Position numbers and translations under genes: made by a program. A stretch of DNA of 64,000 nt from NCBI RefSeq assembly GCF_000264905.1, contig NW_006763142.1:1348657-1412656 (forward strand), in the 5' to 3' direction. The notes below the pieces were generated by a model. It saw only the letters and a list, made by a program, of their open reading frames with translations, had not been told where the DNA came from and made no database searches. Positions within the stretch are counted from its first letter, which is position 1, and every line of letters begins with the position of its first letter. Below are positions 46,180-55,845 of this stretch, piece by piece. The stretch is from Stereum hirsutum FP-91666 SS1. Taxonomy: Eukaryota; Basidiomycota; Agaricomycetes; Russulales; Stereaceae.

Positions 46180-49100
46180 TTCGGCCAGGTGGGCGCCTGG
46201 CTCGAGTACCCACTAAAACCCCAGACTGCCGGGTCCAGTCATCCGGCAGGTTCGCCTCATCGCTGAGAGTTCCGCCCCATGTCTTGAGGACGGTTTCTGG
46301 TCTCACGGCCTTTGACTTGTACCTCTTGCGGTCTGTTGTGTATCTATCCAGAGTAAGGCGCGTGTTTATTCTATGTATCCACTTGTTTCGGACTTCGTCT
46401 TCACTGTATGCGGGTGCGTCGTCCTCCTTCGTGATTCGCCTTTCACAGCGGAGCGCCCATATGAAGTGTGCCGACTCTGAGATGAGTATTTTATACAGCC
46501 GGTTTGCTCCTGTGCGTCGTCTCCCTTCGCTATCTTTGAAATTGCTATGTCCACAGCCGAGTATGGTGCCGAAACGCAGTTCTGGCCACCGGAGACCCTT
46601 CTTACTAAATAACTCTTTGGCAAGATCCCATACAAGTTCTCGTTCTGGGGTCTGGCATTCAATTAGAATGTGTTCGAGCGACTCGTATTCATCCTCGCAT
46701 ACGGGGCAGATACCCCGTTGTTCGTAATTTGGTATGTTTCTCCAGAATCTTCCCACTTTGTATCCGTCATGCATCAGTTTCCATAGGAAGACGCGTACCT
46801 TCTTCGTGAAGTCTTTGCTGTCTAACGACTTCCAGAGCAACGCATCTGTGGGAAAGCCGCCGTCTAGGCACTCTTTAACGGCCCAGCGTGTCTTGTCTAG
46901 GTTTACTGTGTCGGCCGTGCGTAGCGGCAGACATTTCTTCTCTTTGATACCTTTCGTGAGGAGTGACTGACTCGCAGATGTTAACAGCGCGCCACTAAGG
47001 TTGAATCGTCTAGGGATCACAATGTCTGTTCTATTTGTTTCTGGTAAGCGTGCCCCTGCGTCGGCCAGCCGATCAGCGCCTTCGTTGCCTGCGACGCCGG
47101 TGTGGCCTTTTACCCATTGGAATGTTGTTTCATTTCCCCTTCTTCGGAGCAGCCCAACGGTGGCTTGAAATAGTTTTCGGTTCGCGACCCCTATCCAGCC
47201 TTTCGCTTCCCATCTTTCAAGGTTTGTCGTGAGTCCGTTTATCACGTATAGCGAGTCAGATATGATATGTAGGGGTGCCGTGGTGGGGGCGCTCTTTACA
47301 GCGTGCCACACGGCAAGGAGCTCACCAGTCTGGTTAGTCTGAGCAAACTCGCTCGGGACCCGGAGACTGGTGTTTCGTTCGTCGTCTGGACCATACCAGA
47401 TTCCGCTTCCAGCTCGGGCATCCTCCTGTCCACTGTTCAGGCAGGACCCATTGGTGTATACCGTGATGGGGTCGTTCGGTTCCCCAGGTGCGTGTCTCTG
47501 TCTCCAGGGCTGTTGGTTCATCTTCGCCGTTGGGTCCGTGAAAACGCGTATGCCTTGTGCGGCCGTTCCTTTGGTTGTGCAGTCCGGGTTGAAGCGGATG
47601 CGTCCCCCGGCCGCCTTAGCTGTTTCATTCTGACGTTTTGCTTCGCCGTCGAGGTCGAGACCGTCATCATTGGCTTTGGTCTTGGGGTGCCACTTCGGCA
47701 GTACATGTGATAAGATGGTACGCGCTTTGTTTATGCATGCGTATGGGTTGGAGCAACCTAGTTGCCGGTCGTGTTTGCATTGGTTGCACGCACAGGGCTT
47801 ACGCTTCTTACTGCGGCCTATCCTTCGTTTCTTGTGGTCGGAGGGTCGGTGTTCGGCTATCAGTTCCATGTCTCCCACCGTGTAGATGTTGTGGTTGTTG
47901 CGAAGGCAGACGGACTCGAAGGAGTTCGTGTTATACGCCATCTTCGAGTGCGCGCCCACATGGTACCAGATTGGGAGTTGCTGTCGTAGTTGGACGTCGA
48001 CCATCAAAGCCTCGAGGCTCACATTGTGGGTTTTCCCAGCTTTCAGCATGCGGACCAGCGAGATCGGCAATGTCGTCCATCCCGTGCTGAGGACAGGCAT
48101 CCAGTCCTGTACGTATGGCTGGCTGTGGGCCTTGGCGTTCCCAGCGTTGCGGATTTTGCTGGGCGCGTTCGCCCTTATGAGTACGTCTGCCACGAATGCC
48201 CAGGTGGGTCTCATCTTTTCGCCTATCAATAAGTAGGAAGCTAGGTCGGTCAGCGCGATAGCTTCATTTCGTGCTCTGATATCGAGCACATTCTTTCCAC
48301 CGGCGGATTTCGGCGCCATGAGGGTCTCCAGGGATACTGCTGGGACACTTGCGCTATCCCACATGTATGTTCTGATTATCTTTACGAGCCGATCCTCGAC
48401 ATTTTTGGGCATCCCTTGTATCTTGGTTAGATATTGAGTCATGCCGCCCACTATCATTTGGACGATGAGTTTTCGTCCATCCATTGTTGGGTGCGAGCGT
48501 CCCCAGCGCCTCAGGTTTTGATCTATTTTTTCGATCACCGTCGACCACGGGGCCTCGCAGTCTGCATTGTTTCCGATCCAACCGCCGAGTATTCTGGCGG
48601 CCTCTCCATCCCTAAGGATGTGTATATTATCTGCGATCGCCTGTTGATCGGTGTTGAGTTTTCGAGTTGTATATACCCGTTCGCGGTATTCAGGTGTCCC
48701 TATTGGGATAATTTCAGTCTTCGCAACATTGAACTTCGCCCCGGAGGCGCTACACCAAAGTTGTAAGATCTCTTGCAGCCTCTCGAAAGAGTCATTTTGC
48801 GATAGGTACACTGTTGTGTCATCTGCAAACAGCTTTGTTATGATCCGATCAGCAACACCCGGGATTCGGAAGCCTTCGAGGTCTGAGCCTCTAAGCATGC
48901 ATGCCAGGGGTTCGATTGCGATGTTGAAGAGGAGGCAGGAGAGCGGGTCCCCCTGGCGAACACCCCGTGTGACGCGGAATTTCCCGCTCTGTTCGCCGTT
49001 GATTATGACCACGGTGTGGGCTTGGTCATATAGGGTTCGTACCGTATTTATGAACTGTCTCGGGAGGTTAAACTTCTCCATCACGGTCCAGAGATAAGGG

Positions 49101-51694
49101 TGGAGGATCTTGTCATATGCTTTTTCCTGATCCAGGGCTATGATAGCCCCGTTGCAGTCTTCGGTGGCTTCAGCGTAGTTCACCATCATCTCCGACAGTT
49201 TCACTTGATCGAAGATGCTCCGCCCCTTCATGAATCCCGCTTGGTCCGGATGTATGATGGTCTGCGCTGCAAGTGCCAGTCGCATTGTCAATGCTTTCGT
49301 GAAAGTCTTGTAGTCAGTGTTCAGGAGCGTTATGGGTCTGTAGTTCGCTATGTCGGATCGGTCGTTCTTCTTGTATAATGGGCACATCCAACCAAGCGTG
49401 AAATCGCACTCGGCGTCTGCACCCCTCCTTTCAATGTCGTTATATACCGTGGTCAGGGTGCTTATGATATTAAAAGCTGGCCTGGGGCTGTTGGCAGTTT
49501 CCTTGTATCGCTGGTGAATATATTTCCAGAGTTCAGTGGGTAGTCCATCAATCCCAGCTGCTTTCCCGTTTGGTAGACTCGTTAAAGCTGTCTCGACGTC
49601 CGCTTCAGAAGTAAGTGTCGCCATTTTATCATGGTCTTCAACAGACAGGTGTGCCTTGATGCTTTCCAGTGCAGCTTCCATCCCGGCGTCTGCTCGAGCT
49701 CTGTCTGGCTCAATATGCTTGCTTTGTAGCTCTTGGTGATACGTCTTTGCTAGATTCGCCATGTCGTTGGATTTCATAACGAAGGTCGGGGGGTTGCTAT
49801 CTGGTCTTCGGAGCTCGCGTATGGTATCCCTCGGTCTCTTATCCTTATTCAGGATGGACCAGTATTTGCTCACGGTCTCACCTTCCAGCTGAAAGTGTGC
49901 AGCCGAGGTTTGCCTTGCGCGGAGGAGCTGGGCCACTTTGATTCTGTGTATCTTTTCCTGGATCACTGCGGCACTTATGGCTCTGGAGTCCGGGTCGAGT
50001 ATCTCATCCATTAATACTTGGTGTATCTGGGCCTCGAGACGTTTTACACGGCGTTCAATTGGTGAGACGGCTGTGGTCTTTGCGCGGTCCTTGGCAGCCT
50101 TGGTCAGGTCTTCCTTGAAAGTCTTGTAGATCTTTTGGATCTCTTCCTCACGGTTGGCTTCCTGTGCGTTTCGGATGTCCTGTTCTAGAGCTTTTCCTAG
50201 TCTCTGCAACGTCTTCTTGAATTCCTTGTCTTCGAGGAGCCAGAGGGGGAGCGACCACCGCCCCGGTCCAATATACGGCAGGTCTTTATCGATCAGTTCT
50301 ACGGAGACCATGTAGTGGTCTGTTTCTACGCCGCAATCTTCGATTTTCCAGTTTCGGCTGTTCTGCCCGGTGAACTTCTCATTCAGGTACACCCGGTCTA
50401 TTCTCGAGCGTGCGTCTGTTGCTTTTTGCCAGTACGTATACGTCGCCTCATTGGGGTGCACACATCGCCATTCGTCCTGCACCTGCAGTGTTGATTTGAG
50501 ACTTGCGAGTGCCTCAACTGGCCCGGGTGGGTCTGTCCTCCGAGGGTGTCGGTCAATGGCGTCTTCGCCTATGTTACAGTCGCCCATCATCGCGTCCGGC
50601 TTTTTATATTTGCCCGCGATTTGCTCGTCTTCCAGGGTGGTCCAGAATGTTTGGTTTTCATCATATGCGTTCGGTGCGTAAACGCCGAGGAGCTTAACAG
50701 CTCGGTGATGCCAGAGGGTCTCGACATATAGTGCTCGCCCGGGTACAATAACTTTGTAGACTACATTGGTAGCGTCTACTATGGAGCAGTTGATCGCGAG
50801 AGCTACACCCGCCGCTGCAGGTTGTTCAGGGTTGATTGTGTTCACGATCACAATCTTTCCTTCATACCGCCTGTTCAATTCTTCGGTTTGTTCATCAGAA
50901 AGGTGTGTTTCCTGAACGGCGAGGACACCTATTCTTTTTGTGTAAATCAATCTGCTTATTTCAGCCCATTTGTCTGGCTGTTTTGGGCTGCTACGGCCCC
51001 GCATGTTGAGTGTTGCGATCTTCAGGTACGCTCGCGTCTTCTTCGGGTCAGTCTGCCCTTCGCGGGCTTCTCCCTCTGTGTTATCTGGGGCGTTCTCGGG
51101 TTGCTCGTCTTCTGTTGGAAAACCGTCGTCCATGTCGTAGTCAAGGTTCTCTGGGGTCTCCGCTACTCTTTCTACTATATTCCTGAGGTATTCGCCAACT
51201 CCGAAGTCGTCGTCACTGGAAGTGTCAGAGAAAGTACTAAGTGATGGCTGCGGTGTTTGTTCCCGTGTTATGGTTGTGTTTGGCATAGCCTTTTTAGCGG
51301 CTTGCTGAGTGCTCCGTGGCGGAGTATTCCCCACAGGTGGGGTTGGTGGACCGCATTGTCGTTCCACCTGTGCTCGGTGCACAGCAGCGTGTAAGCTGCG
51401 TCCCTGCGGAGGGACTGACTCGCGAGGCATTTGGCTTCCTTCGCCCGGTGCGTCTGGACCGTCATAGGGATACTCCCCACGGGGTTCAGACGCGCCTGGT
51501 TCAGGCTGCCTCGCCTCGCGAGTCGGGGGGTTCCCGTCACCATACGATCCGGCACCATCATTGAGGGCTTGTCCGGCGGGAAGAACTCGTTCCTCTCCGA
51601 TGCCAGAAAGGCTCGAACCTTTACCATGACCGCTTACGCGGTCATCTGCCACAGTGATGTTGTTTGTTAATTCGTTGTCGTTGTAATAATTCAT
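46172..51694 (-). CDS. LINE ORF2: endonuclease, reverse transcriptase, RNase H
   Basis: A 1840-residue replication protein of the LINE. An acidic, probably disordered N-terminus (1-215) precedes an apurinic-type endonuclease (about 220-465) with TLNMRG, VQETH, LLGVYAPN, MMGDCNI, SRIDRVYL and ETDHYMV. The reverse transcriptase (about 690-1030) has NYRPITLLNTDYK, QAGFMKGRSIFDQ, GVRQGDPLSCLLFN and the catalytic KLFADDTTVYL. A Cys/His cluster (CACNQCKHDRQLGC, near 1300) and an RNase H domain (about 1405-1545) follow. In the RNase H, the first catalytic position reads VYTNGS instead of YTDGS (Asn codon 47450-47452), while GELLAVW, IISDSLYV and GNEGADRLAD are intact. The C-terminus has a CPVCEDEYESLEHILIEC zinc-type motif. 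The start is the first ATG (MNYYNDNEL). Confidence 0.93.
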   Translation of the reverse strand: MNYYNDNELTNNITVADDRVSGHGKGSSLSGIGEERVLPAGQALNDGAGSYGDGNPPTREARQPEPGASEPRGEYPYDGPDAPGEGSQMPRESVPPQGRSLHAAVHRAQVERQCGPPTPPVGNTPPRSTQQAAKKAMPNTTITREQTPQPSLSTFSDTSSDDDFGVGEYLRNIVERVAETPENLDYDMDDGFPTEDEQPENAPDNTEGEAREGQTDPKKTRAYLKIATLNMRGRSSPKQPDKWAEISRLIYTKRIGVLAVQETHLSDEQTEELNRRYEGKIVIVNTINPEQPAAAGVALAINCSIVDATNVVYKVIVPGRALYVETLWHHRAVKLLGVYAPNAYDENQTFWTTLEDEQIAGKYKKPDAMMGDCNIGEDAIDRHPRRTDPPGPVEALASLKSTLQVQDEWRCVHPNEATYTYWQKATDARSRIDRVYLNEKFTGQNSRNWKIEDCGVETDHYMVSVELIDKDLPYIGPGRWSLPLWLLEDKEFKKTLQRLGKALEQDIRNAQEANREEEIQKIYKTFKEDLTKAAKDRAKTTAVSPIERRVKRLEAQIHQVLMDEILDPDSRAISAAVIQEKIHRIKVAQLLRARQTSAAHFQLEGETVSKYWSILNKDKRPRDTIRELRRPDSNPPTFVMKSNDMANLAKTYHQELQSKHIEPDRARADAGMEAALESIKAHLSVEDHDKMATLTSEADVETALTSLPNGKAAGIDGLPTELWKYIHQRYKETANSPRPAFNIISTLTTVYNDIERRGADAECDFTLGWMCPLYKKNDRSDIANYRPITLLNTDYKTFTKALTMRLALAAQTIIHPDQAGFMKGRSIFDQVKLSEMMVNYAEATEDCNGAIIALDQEKAYDKILHPYLWTVMEKFNLPRQFINTVRTLYDQAHTVVIINGEQSGKFRVTRGVRQGDPLSCLLFNIAIEPLACMLRGSDLEGFRIPGVADRIITKLFADDTTVYLSQNDSFERLQEILQLWCSASGAKFNVAKTEIIPIGTPEYRERVYTTRKLNTDQQAIADNIHILRDGEAARILGGWIGNNADCEAPWSTVIEKIDQNLRRWGRSHPTMDGRKLIVQMIVGGMTQYLTKIQGMPKNVEDRLVKIIRTYMWDSASVPAVSLETLMAPKSAGGKNVLDIRARNEAIALTDLASYLLIGEKMRPTWAFVADVLIRANAPSKIRNAGNAKAHSQPYVQDWMPVLSTGWTTLPISLVRMLKAGKTHNVSLEALMVDVQLRQQLPIWYHVGAHSKMAYNTNSFESVCLRNNHNIYTVGDMELIAEHRPSDHKKRRIGRSKKRKPCACNQCKHDRQLGCSNPYACINKARTILSHVLPKWHPKTKANDDGLDLDGEAKRQNETAKAAGGRIRFNPDCTTKGTAAQGIRVFTDPTAKMNQQPWRQRHAPGEPNDPITVYTNGSCLNSGQEDARAGSGIWYGPDDERNTSLRVPSEFAQTNQTGELLAVWHAVKSAPTTAPLHIISDSLYVINGLTTNLERWEAKGWIGVANRKLFQATVGLLRRRGNETTFQWVKGHTGVAGNEGADRLADAGARLPETNRTDIVIPRRFNLSGALLTSASQSLLTKGIKEKKCLPLRTADTVNLDKTRWAVKECLDGGFPTDALLWKSLDSKDFTKKVRVFLWKLMHDGYKVGRFWRNIPNYEQRGICPVCEDEYESLEHILIECQTPERELVWDLAKELFSKKGLRWPELRFGTILGCGHSNFKDSEGRRRTGANRLYKILISESAHFIWALRCERRITKEDDAPAYSEDEVRNKWIHRINTRLTLDRYTTDRKRYKSKAVRPETVLKTWGGTLSDEANLPDDWTRQSGVLVGTRARRPPGRNR

Positions 51695-52156
51695 TGGTGT
51701 GTTGTTGGGTGTTTGTGGTGATTCCTGTCACCGTACTTCCAGCCCCGTCCTGAAGAGATGTTCCTGACAGGAAAGGACCATCCTTTCGGGGGTATGGAAG
51801 GCGAAAACCGAGACTGTATTATGTACCAATGCTCTTACAATGATCCAAACGACTGCCTTTGCAGGCGGTCATTTGTCGTGTTCGCCCTTTACAGAGACGC
51901 GCATCCTTGTGCACGTGATCTGCCTCATATCCGAGCTGGATAGGACTAGGGCGAAACTTAGAGCTCTCCGCTCTAAGCTTTCCGAACGAGTTCGCACACG
52001 TTCTTATCACTCAGATATTTTAAACGAGCGACGGGACAGTTGGATTTTCAAGAGAAAGTACGGGGATACAGGCTTAGAGAGTGACTACAGTTAGGTGCCG
52101 TACAATTTTTGGTGGGTCAGTGGGCGCGTAGCCCTTAGGGTAAAGTCCCTATATTT
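51695..52156 (-). other. LINE inter-ORF region
   Basis: A 462-nt gap between ORF1 stop and ORF2 ATG within the element. It contains no long frame. A gap of this size is large for reinitiation and leaves open how ORF2 is translated. Confidence 0.6.
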
Positions 52157-53180
52157 TTAGAAACCGCGGGAACCCCGTCCGCCTCGCTGTCCTCCTCTGC
52201 TTCGCATTCCGCCGCGACCTCTCCCTCGAGGTCCACTTCCGGGCGGGGTCGGTGCCGGTATGGTGGGTCCAAGCCAGCCGGTCATGGCCGGGAAGGGGCA
52301 GAGGGGGGAAGGGTGTGTGCTGGAGTGGCAGTGATTGCAGTGGAAGGGACGGGACATCGGGATACTGGTCCCGCGCTGGAGATCACGGTAGCGTTGAGCG
52401 CGCAGTAGGTCGATCATCTGCTGATGGACACGGTCGACACGGGAGACGGGTTGGATGAAGAAGTTAATCGCGACAAGTTCGTCTCGTGTTCCTTCGCGTA
52501 GCAGGATGGGGCGGGCGTAGATGGTGTCGAGCTGGTGGTTAAGCGCCGTGGCGAAATCGTTCCCGGTTCCGGCCGCGCGGTTAGTCGCGAACCATTGAAG
52601 GAATGCGGCGTTCTCGAGAAGACATTGCCGAATGCTAGCCGCCGCTTGTTGCGACTCGCCGAGTCTCCACCGGCCGCCCTCGAGAGTGCAGACGAAGTCG
52701 CTCGGCTGGTGATGGTCGAGGAAGTGAACCGAAATCGTTGAGGTCGAGAAGGTTTGCTCGACTCCGAGTTGCTGGGCAGCCCCGGGGCTGACGGCGGCGA
52801 CGAATAGAATGTAGGGGCTTCCATCAGCGCTCGGTGGCCCAGCTGCTTCGGGGGCGACGACTATCGCATTGGCGTCGTTCGCGAAGTTCTCGATGACGCC
52901 CTCCACCATGGCACAGTCGGCTTGGCGGTTAAGGTTATAGCGTGAGTCATGGACGATGGCGACGAGAGGCGAGGTGGCCGCGAGTACGGATTGTTCAGGG
53001 GCAACGTTCCGGAGGAGCGAGGTTTGGGTGTAGCCCGCGATGCGTTCCATCGTCGCAGGAACCGGCATGCGGAGGAGCCCGAGTTGAGCAGCGGTCTGTG
53101 TGGGCGCCGGTGCGGCGGGTTGTGGAGCGTGCGGCGCTGGCATGTGAGGGGGTTGTTGGTGTGGCGGTTGCGGCTGGTAC

Positions 53181-53225
<45 letters not shown>

Positions 53226-54214
53226 GGAGGGGGCGGCGGGGGCTGCTGTGGCTGCTGCTGGTGCACCGGCGGAGGCTGCTGTGGCGCCTGCTGAGGCGGC
53301 GGCGGCGGCTGGAGAGGTTGTGGCGGCGGCGGCTGGAACGGCATTGCCGTCGTGGAGGGAGGGGGGGAGGGTTCTGGGCGTTGGGTATACCCATAGGCGG
53401 CGCGGTGGCGGCGGGCGCTTGGGGAGGGGCGGGGGATTTTGACCGCTGCCCGCCTGTGGAATCGGGCTGGGGAGGGGCGGCTGGCGCCCGGAGGGGCCGC
53501 TCCTCTCTCTAAGGGGACGGCTCCCATCCTCGTCGCTGGAGTCGTCGAACCAGGGGCTACCCTGGCGGCCCAGCGACTCGCGACGGTGCTAATGGGGAGG
53601 GAAGGAGGATGATCGGTGAGTTTAGGTCTCTCCGTCAGAGTGGTGGAGAGAACTACCTGTCGGTCAGCCCCTTCGTCGATGCCTGTGTCGCTGACATCTG
53701 CGTGAGGCCTTTTTTGGCCGTTGACAGCCGGGGGTGGGTCACTCACGCTCGACGAGCCCTCGCCGTTGACGACGCTAGGGTTGGGGTTGGCTGGGACGCG
53801 AGCACCGTTAGAGAGATGACGGCGCAGGGGGTTTTGAGACTCACGCATTTTCCCTTTGCCCTTTTTATAGGAGACGGTCTCGAATGGGGTGTCGTCCTCG
53901 TCGATCTCGTCGAGGTTACGCGGTAGAGTAGCGTCTTCCATGTCGAAGTCGCTGGGGGATCGCTCCCGGGTGTGATCGTCGGCGGTGCCGGGGAGAGTCG
54001 GTCCAGGTATCGGGAAGTCTGGCATTCTGAACTGGCCAGGTTGAGACGCGGAAAATCCGTGCGCATTGACAACGCCCGGCCCGGATGGGGTGAACTGTTT
54101 TTGGGAGGAGGTGCGGGTAGAGGGAGGGGCGGCGGTGGGGGCGGAGGGCTCCGGGGCTGAGGGGTTCGTCGCCGCCTTGGGGAGCGGGAGAGCGTTCTGC
54201 TTAGAGCGGGCCAT
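52157..54214 (-). CDS. LINE ORF1, gag-like nucleic-acid-binding protein
   Basis: A 685-residue protein beginning MARSKQNALPLPK at 54214. The first 400 residues are low-complexity, Pro/Ser/Gln-rich, with an acidic patch (DFDMEDATLPRNLDEIDEDD) and a pure polyglutamine run near residue 335 encoded by CTG repeats (complement). A folded region follows (about 410-620; VAIVHDSRYNLNRQADCAMV, INFFIQPVSRVDRVHQQMID). Near residue 623 is a zinc knuckle CX2CX4HX4C (CNHCHSSTHPSPLC), and the C-terminus is an RGG box (RGRGRGGMRSRGGQRGGRGS). The zinc knuckle and RGG box point to RNA binding, as expected for packaging of the LINE transcript. No stops interrupt it. Confidence 0.88.
53181..53222. repeat. (CTG)n microsatellite within LINE ORF1
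   Basis: An uninterrupted CTG run of about fourteen copies (CAG on the coding strand) that encodes the polyglutamine stretch of ORF1. Confidence 0.9.
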
Positions 54215-55242
54215 AGGAAGCTAACTTAGAGTTGGCGATGGTGGATGGAGGGTGGAGGGTGGTTGGGTGCGTGGTGTTCGACCGTACGTTGCTTTATAGC
54301 AGAAAATTTCCGGACGAGCGGTTTATACGAGAAGTTTTTTGTCAGTTTCCCATTGGACGAGCGAGGTGAGGAAACGAGCGTACGAGGTCCAGGTCGGTCG
54401 CGTGGCCGCAGAGTCCCCTCGGGCTCGGGTGGCGCGGCTTTTGCCAAGGGCCACTTTCGGCCGGTGGTGTGTAGGGAGCGACTTTATCGTTCGCGTAGCT
54501 TGCGCTCGCGATTCTGCAGCGTGGCTCCGTCATTATTCATTGTTCCCCAAGGTCCATGCTTCGGGAGCTGAGTAGGAACAACTACTCACAAGGCGAACTG
54601 GTTTGGGCATCCATCGTTAAGGGGACGTGCAGGCCTTGCTTCGGTAACCGATAGTATCGGCAGTACCTATTGCCGTAGCCGCGAATTCGCGTGGGATTAG
54701 GTAAGCTGAACATTTCTCGATTATTTTCGACTCCATCACAGGTGGAGGGCATAATCAGGGCTCTTTGTGGGCTCAGGTGGGGGGCAGGCATGGTACGGGA
54801 ATATGTGGATTCGTGGGTATTTGTGTGGGTAGATGGGTGTGATGGGCGTGGTGTGTGCGATGTATGTGCTACGTATCCGGGTTGGACTTACTGCCTCGTT
54901 TCTCAGTCTTCCATCGACGTCGAAGCGCATCCTGACGTGTCTGTCTGCTCTCGACGACGTCCTCTAGGTTACCTCGAGGTCCTACTGGGGTGCGGGGATC
55001 GTTCCTGTGGGTGCGCACGAAATATCTGGCGCTGTCGCCGGTGGGACTTGGTCACCACGCCGTCCTGGGACGGTGCCGTGTCGCGGAGCGACGACGGCTG
55101 TGAGCAGTCTAGCGACCCTAGTCGATGTCGAGCGAAACTAGACGAGCACCCGAGGGCGTCGTCTTGTGCGTCGTGCTCGACATCGGCAGTCCTTGACCGT
55201 GGGAAAAACCGGAGATGATCGTGGTTCTGGGTCAAGGAGCTC
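54215..55242 (-). promoter_or_regulatory. LINE 5' untranslated region, presumed internal promoter
   Basis: About 1.03 kb between the element's 5' end (next to the target duplication) and the ORF1 ATG. LINEs generally carry an internal promoter here. It includes a perfect 12-bp palindrome CGCGAATTCGCG at 54680-54691 and an imperfect CCGATAGTATCGG repeat just upstream (about 54648-54660). Specific promoter elements cannot be assigned. Confidence 0.5.
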
Positions 55243-55259
55243 CTCTGCGAGAGCAGCTT
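55243..55259. repeat. Target-site duplication, copy at the LINE 5' end
   Basis: Second copy of CTCTGCGAGAGCAGCTT, identical over 17 bp to 45977-45993. Confidence 0.92.
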
Positions 55260-55523
55260 GTTCAGCATCGACGTCGATCCTTGGTCATTTGTTTCTTGGG
55301 CAGTTCAAGTCCTCACTTGCCAAGTCTCCTGCCTCTTCGCGATGTTGGGATCTTCATCACTGCTTTCTCATCAAAGGCTTGCGCGGCGTCTCTGAGGCTT
55401 GCGTGTATGTCTGAGCTGACTGACTGCTTTACCGAACGATGCACGCTACTCATTCACCTGGGGCCCTTGAAGGGCTTTGAATTGAGAGTCGTAATGATAT
55501 CATGATCGGCATCCATTCATAGA
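55260..55523. other. Right flank of LINE insertion
   Basis: About 260 bp of host sequence that was contiguous with 45993 before the LINE inserted. On the minus strand the joined sequence has short open frames across the target (for example VDAEQAALAELP followed by a GTAAGT donor-like site), so an interrupted gene is possible, but I cannot demonstrate one. Confidence 0.35.
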
Positions 55524-55530
55524 TATAAAA
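55524..55530 (+). promoter_or_regulatory. TATA box of the DUF1857 gene
   Basis: TATAAAA, about 320 bp upstream of the DUF1857 ATG. That distance is explained if a leader intron follows: GTATGT at about 55600, branch-like TACTAAC at 55652-55658 and the acceptor TTAG at 55666-55669. Confidence 0.5.
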
Positions 55531-55666
55531 GCGCCTTGATTGGGCCGTCAGGTCATCCAAAATATCTCTTGCCTCGCTCCTTCTTGCGTCTTGAACAGTA
55601 TGTGCTTTCCCTCAGCCCATGATACCTAAAGATTGATGTTGTCGAATCTCATACTAACCCGTGTAT

Positions 55667-55775
55667 TAGACCGTATCTGCGAAGAATATTTTGACCTCGC
55701 TAAAGCCCAACGGGACTCGACGATTGGTCCGATCACCGTTTTAAAGTTGTTTTAAACGGTTGCAGATACGGTCTA
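55667..55775. mobile_element. 109-bp TA-flanked inverted-repeat element (MITE-like)
   Basis: Perfect 12-bp terminal inverted repeats, GACCGTATCTGC at 55669-55680 and GCAGATACGGTC at 55762-55773, are each flanked by TA. This is the signature of Tc1/mariner-type non-autonomous elements. A second, smaller inverted repeat (CCGTTTTAAA/TTTTAAACGG) lies inside. It is short for a MITE, and the left end overlaps the best splice acceptor of the DUF1857 leader intron, so it could instead be an RNA hairpin of the leader. Confidence 0.5.
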
Positions 55776-55845
55776 TTGTTCCCCCAATTTTGTAGAGATC
55801 ATCCATCCACTCACCCTTCCAACACATGGCATACACTCAGATAAA

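Larger units (their letters stand above)
45994..55242 (-). mobile_element. Full-length Tad1-like LINE retrotransposon
   Basis: A non-LTR retrotransposon of about 9.25 kb in minus orientation. Its 3' end is a poly(A) tract (T run 45992-46014 on the plus strand) and it is bounded by a perfect 17-bp target-site duplication. Layout 5' to 3' on its own strand: a 1.0-kb 5' untranslated region, ORF1 (54214-52157), a 462-nt gap, ORF2 (51694-46172) and a 3' untranslated region of about 160 nt with several perfect hairpins. Both frames are free of stops over 685 and 1840 codons. No LTRs are seen. Domain order (gag-like with zinc knuckle; endonuclease, reverse transcriptase, RNase H, C-terminal zinc motif) fits the Tad1 group common in fungi. 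The perfect duplication and open frames argue for a recent insertion. Confidence 0.95.

Noticed and set aside
52949..53512. Plus-strand frames rich in Leu or Ala opposite LINE ORF1
   Set aside because: They are the antisense reading of the CTG repeat and proline-rich part of ORF1.
54680..54691. Perfect palindrome CGCGAATTCGCG in the LINE 5' region
   Set aside because: Its length could occur by chance in GC-rich DNA and there is no second copy or spacing that suggests a binding site.
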